45,750 bases of DNA, taken from Clostridiales bacterium (GTDB taxonomy: Bacteria; Bacillota; Clostridia; Saccharofermentanales; Saccharofermentanaceae). Each line of letters opens with the position of its first letter. The stretch's first letter is position 1. Location of the stretch: NCBI GenBank assembly GCA_017961235.1, contig JAGCXQ010000051.1, forward strand, positions 1-45,750, in the 5' to 3' direction. Under the pieces are notes generated by a model. It saw only the letters and a list, made by a program, of their open reading frames with translations. It made no database searches and was not told the DNA's origin. This document shows positions 43,193 to 45,750 of the stretch, in pieces. Position numbers and translations under genes: made by a program.

Positions 43193-44233
43193 TCACAGCA
43201 GGTCGTGCAGTTCCTGCTCGGACAGCGGGCGGGTCTTGCTCTCGCCGATGTTATTGATCATGACGTAATAGACCTTGCCGTTCAGTTTCTTCTTGTCACT
43301 GAGCATCGTCTTGTAGAGATCCTCGACCGGAAGATCCGTGGATGTCGGCAGGTGCCACTTCTCGAGGACAGAAAGGATACGCTCCTTAACGCCCTCCGGT
43401 GTCTCGCCGAGTTTCACGCCGAGATCGACCGCCTTGATCATGCCGATCGCAACTGCCTCACCATGCGTATATCTTGTGTAGCCGGAGACCTTCTCGATCG
43501 CATGGCCCCATGTGTGGCCGAAGTTGAGAAGCATTCTCTCGCCGGTATCGTACTCGTCGTTCTGGACGACGGTCGTCTTTATCTTTACGCAGCGCTGGAT
43601 CATCCACTCCATGTCCGCCTGGCCCTTCTCGATCGCCTCGAAAAGCATCGCGTCGCGGATGCATCCGTACTTGATGACCTCTGCCATTCCCTCAGCCATG
43701 CGCGTTCTCGACAGAGACTTCAGAAGGCCCGGATCGATGACGACGGCTTTCGGCTGGTAAAAAGCACCAACACAGTTCTTGCCGAACGGCATATCGATGC
43801 CGGTCTTGCCGCCGATGGAAGAGTCCACCTGCGCCAGGAGCGTAGTCGGTACCTGGATGAGGTTACATCCGCGCATATAGGTCGCTGCCGCAAATCCGGC
43901 GAGGTCTCCGACGACACCGCCGCCGAGCGCGATCACGAGGTCCGTTCTGGACATGCCGAATTCATTCATCGCAGTATAGATCTCGAAGAGGTTCTTCTCG
44001 CATTTGCTGGATTCACCGTTCGGGATCGTATAGTGAGCTACCTCAAAACCGGAAGCAGCAAGTGCTTTTTCCGCGGCGGAAAAATAAAGGCCCTCCACGA
44101 TATCATCAGTCACGATAAAAGCCTTTCTGCTTCTTACGGTCTTTGCCGCCACTTCTCCGAGCTGGGCAAGCGCGCCCGTTCTAATCAGGATCGGGTATTT
44201 CCCGTGATTGGTATTGGCCATAATTTCCGGCAT
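43193..44233 (-). CDS. aroB: 3-dehydroquinate synthase
   Basis: 346 residues. NAD- and zinc-dependent second step of the pathway. ALGGGVVGDLAGFAAATYMRG (quoted within: GGGVVGDLAG), the metal site in FGHTWGHAIE, and the HGEAVAIGM motif are present. A second ATG four codons in is possible, but GAGG lies upstream of 44233. Between the fused aroE-aroK gene (100-base gap) and aroA (57-base gap). Confidence 0.96.
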   Translation of the reverse strand: MPEIMANTNHGKYPILIRTGALAQLGEVAAKTVRSRKAFIVTDDIVEGLYFSAAEKALAASGFEVAHYTIPNGESSKCEKNLFEIYTAMNEFGMSRTDLVIALGGGVVGDLAGFAAATYMRGCNLIQVPTTLLAQVDSSIGGKTGIDMPFGKNCVGAFYQPKAVVIDPGLLKSLSRTRMAEGMAEVIKYGCIRDAMLFEAIEKGQADMEWMIQRCVKIKTTVVQNDEYDTGERMLLNFGHTWGHAIEKVSGYTRYTHGEAVAIGMIKAVDLGVKLGETPEGVKERILSVLEKWHLPTSTDLPVEDLYKTMLSDKKKLNGKVYYVMINNIGESKTRPLSEQELHDLL

Positions 44234-44277
44234 AATTGGTACCTCACTTTATTCATCATTTTTGCTGTGAAGGAGCG

Positions 44278-44310
44278 GTTTTCCGCTTCGCACGGCCGGC
44301 CGCAGAAAAC
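44278..44310 (-). other. Hairpin between aroE-aroK and aroB
   Basis: GTTTTC (44278-44283) pairs with GAAAAC (44305-44310) around a GGCCGGCC-containing loop. No T-run follows toward aroB. It may be a processing or regulatory structure in the operon. Confidence 0.3.
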
Positions 44311-44333
44311 GCGGCTCATCTTCTACTATTTTA

Positions 44334-45686
44334 TCACGGTATGAACAGATTCTTCACCCTGTCATACACCACTTCTTTATCCCCGCAGGCAGAGACGGTC
44401 ACGTCTGACCCGGCAAGATAAGACGCTTCTCTTCCGGCAAGTCTTTCGCACATATTCCGGTACGCGGTATCCTTGTCCGAAGCCTGAAGAAGCGGACGCG
44501 TCGTATCGTCCTTGACGCGCTCCCAGATCGTATCCGCATCTGCCTGAAGATAGATCACGAGCGCCTTGCTCTCCTTTAAGAGCTTCACGTTTTCAGGATT
44601 GGTCAGCACACCTCCGCCGAGGGAAATGACCTCCGCGCCGGAAGCTTCGAGCACGACCTTCAGGACATCGTGTTCCATCCTCCGGAATGTCTCTTCGCCG
44701 TCTTTTCTGAAGATCTCCGTGATCGGACATCCCGCGATGGTCTCGATCCTCTCATCAAGATCAATGAATGGGATCTTCATGCTGTCACTGAGTTTTCTTC
44801 CGATGCTGGTTTTCCCTGCGCCCATAAAACCTGTAAATACGATCTTTACGGGGTTCTTCTCCCATAGTTTTCTCCGCACATCCGGCAGGATCTCCGCAAG
44901 TCTTCCGTCGTCAAAATGCGCATCCGGTGCCCAGATCTTCTCCGCGGCGATCGCCTGGTTCAGAAGCATCTTTAAGCCGGATACCGCCGTGCCGCCGTGA
45001 CTTCTTACCTGCATGCAGGATCTCGTCGGGCACGGGTTATAGATCGTGTCGAAGAATGTGCCGTCTTTCTTTAAAGCGGACAGATGCGGTGCCACGCCAT
45101 GCACATCCGGCCACATGCCGCACGGTGTTCCGTTTAATACCGTGTCAAAAGCACCTGTCCCGGATGTTTCTTTTCCGATCTCATCATCAGATATGGCACG
45201 TACTTTTTCGAAACCTTTTTCTTTGCACTCTTTTACCAGCACTTCCGCTTTCTCTACAGAGCGTGCCCAGATCGTCAGATCCGCACCTGCTTTCAGCGCC
45301 TCGATCGCCATCATGCGGGCGACACCGCCGGCGCCGAGGAGAAGTACTTTTCGATCGGAAAGAGGAATCTCACAGGAAAGGAATCCGTCCACATCGGTGT
45401 TGTATCCGATCTTTCCGCAGACAGTATTGGCCGCGCCGTATTCCTTGACCATCGGAGCGACGTCGTCAAGGAAAGGAAGTATCGCGACTTTGTGCGGGAT
45501 CGTGATGTTAAATCCCGTCAGTTCCTTCATGAGGATCGGTGCATACTTCGAAAGCTCCTCGGAAGAGATCTCGTAGAGTTCATACTTTCCGGAGATGCCG
45601 CTGGCCTCCATGATGCGCTCATGGATATAAGGCGACATCGAGTGGCCCAGGGGAGATCCGATCAGTCCCGCTTTAATCACAGACAT
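44334..45686 (-). CDS. aroE-aroK: Fused shikimate dehydrogenase and shikimate kinase
   Basis: 450 residues. Residues 1-275 are AroE: GSPLGHSMSPYIHERIM (10-26), K66 in TIPHK, NTDVDG (96-101), NADP loop LLGAGGVARM (116-125) and a C-terminal MLLNQA motif. Residues about 280-450 are AroK: P-loop GFMGAGKTS (286-294), LDERIE (310-315), GGEVTRR-like segment (here FRKDGEETFRRMEHDV) and the lid LLxxRPLL (TTRPLLQ). The protein would carry out steps four and five of the pathway. The ATG at 45686 follows AAGGAGG six bases ahead; an upstream frame extension to 45710 is not needed. It overlaps the 3' end of the preceding gene. Confidence 0.94.
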   Translation of the reverse strand: MSVIKAGLIGSPLGHSMSPYIHERIMEASGISGKYELYEISSEELSKYAPILMKELTGFNITIPHKVAILPFLDDVAPMVKEYGAANTVCGKIGYNTDVDGFLSCEIPLSDRKVLLLGAGGVARMMAIEALKAGADLTIWARSVEKAEVLVKECKEKGFEKVRAISDDEIGKETSGTGAFDTVLNGTPCGMWPDVHGVAPHLSALKKDGTFFDTIYNPCPTRSCMQVRSHGGTAVSGLKMLLNQAIAAEKIWAPDAHFDDGRLAEILPDVRRKLWEKNPVKIVFTGFMGAGKTSIGRKLSDSMKIPFIDLDERIETIAGCPITEIFRKDGEETFRRMEHDVLKVVLEASGAEVISLGGGVLTNPENVKLLKESKALVIYLQADADTIWERVKDDTTRPLLQASDKDTAYRNMCERLAGREASYLAGSDVTVSACGDKEVVYDRVKNLFIP

Positions 45687-45750
45687 AGCCGGCCTCCTTA
45701 AGAAGCGCATATGCCTCTACCGCTTCCTTCGTCGTACCGAGCAGGAGCGA
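45673..45750 (-). CDS. Fragment of an upstream gene, C-terminal 25 residues
   Basis: The translation entering from the right edge reads SLLLGTTKEAVEAYALLKEA and ends GYVCD with a TAA at 45673-45675, overlapping the first 14 bases of aroE-aroK. The TTKEAVEAYALLKEAGY pattern resembles the final helix of ACT-type domains, but identification is not possible from 25 residues. It is presumably the upstream member of the shikimate operon. Confidence 0.55.
   Translation of the reverse strand, partial: SLLLGTTKEAVEAYALLKEAGYVCD

Larger units (their letters stand above)
4172..45154. repeat. Dispersed over-represented motif AAAAGCAC(TT), 29 copies
   Basis: Positions of the 8-mer on the plus strand (AAAAGCAC): 4172, 7215, 7663, 9646, 15875, 18134, 24545, 25501, 25822, 31619, 35518, 36478, 36944, 40187, 41257, 43760, 45147. 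Reverse complement (GTGCTTTT): 5255, 14169, 17672, 20491, 22966, 33512, 35097, 35589, 36068, 37708, 40041, 44062. Eleven copies extend to AAAAGCACTT. About 1.4 would be expected by chance. Twenty-four lie in genes, in five of the six possible codon phases and with different encoded residues (VLF, GAF, KAL, KST, KH); five are intergenic. Confidence 0.9.

Noticed and set aside
1..45750. CRISPR array, insertion sequence, prophage or toxin-antitoxin locus
   Set aside because: No regular repeats with spacers, no transposase or phage structural gene, and no paired small toxin/antitoxin frames were seen.

Overview
The window is a 45.75 kb stretch of bacterial chromosome that reads as a low-to-mid-GC Gram-positive of the class Clostridia. 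Signs of this are Veg, an RqcP/YabO-DivIC pair, an orphan MsmK-type ATPase, formate-THF ligase, GTP-type PEP carboxykinase, a small SRP RNA and strong AGGAGG ribosome-binding sites. Family and genus cannot be fixed from the sequence. A surface-anchored GH5/CBM2 cellulase points to an anaerobic plant-fibre environment. Gene density is high and no insertion sequence, prophage or CRISPR array is visible, so this is mostly core genome.

Layout: 1-4136 (minus) is the start of the S10 ribosomal operon (rpsJ-rplC-rplD-rplW-rplB-rpsS-rplV-rpsC, cut at the left edge), with a near-consensus promoter and a structured leader of about 270 nt. 4190-10771 (minus) holds a PucR/CdaR-type regulator, ftsE with a very long acidic/basic tail, ftsX, an M23 murein hydrolase, a methyltransferase and hslO, i.e. 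the FtsEX wall-hydrolase module. 10801-11978 is a stand-alone sugar-ABC ATPase. 12199-15963 (plus) is argB-argD-argF plus a GNAT gene behind two ARG-box-like operators. 16069-18131 has an S24-like repressor with no catalytic dyad, ispE and veg. 18247-24969 (plus) runs fhs, a degenerate beta-lactamase-like membrane protein, SRP RNA, dnaX, ybaB and recR. 25076-26093 (minus) carries divIC, rqcP and a small unknown gene. 26233-30345 (plus) has a metzincin-like protein, a zinc-ribbon/HD protein and pckG. 30361-31600 has a lipoprotein and tRNA-Gly and tRNA-Thr. 31754-36097 (plus) has a sirtuin, two tandem membrane-anchored amidases and an SDR. 36136-45750 (minus) is a shikimate operon (aroE-aroK fusion, aroB, aroA, aroC, aroQ-chorismate mutase fusion) that continues, with a 5-nt gap, into a membrane-anchored GH5 cellulase and a VanZ-like gene.

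The most striking signal lies outside the gene list. The octamer AAAAGCAC (often AAAAGCACTT) occurs 29 times on both strands, where about 1.4 would be expected from random sequence. It falls in five different codon phases and in intergenic DNA, but is missing from the ribosomal-protein and pckG regions. This is a dispersed DNA-level motif such as an uptake sequence or another genome-wide recognition site. Other noteworthy items are a type I membrane cellulase with a cytoplasmic tail of about 290 residues, two shikimate-pathway gene fusions, the FtsE tail, an N-terminally extended ribosomal protein uL22, and enzyme-fold proteins that have lost their catalytic residues.
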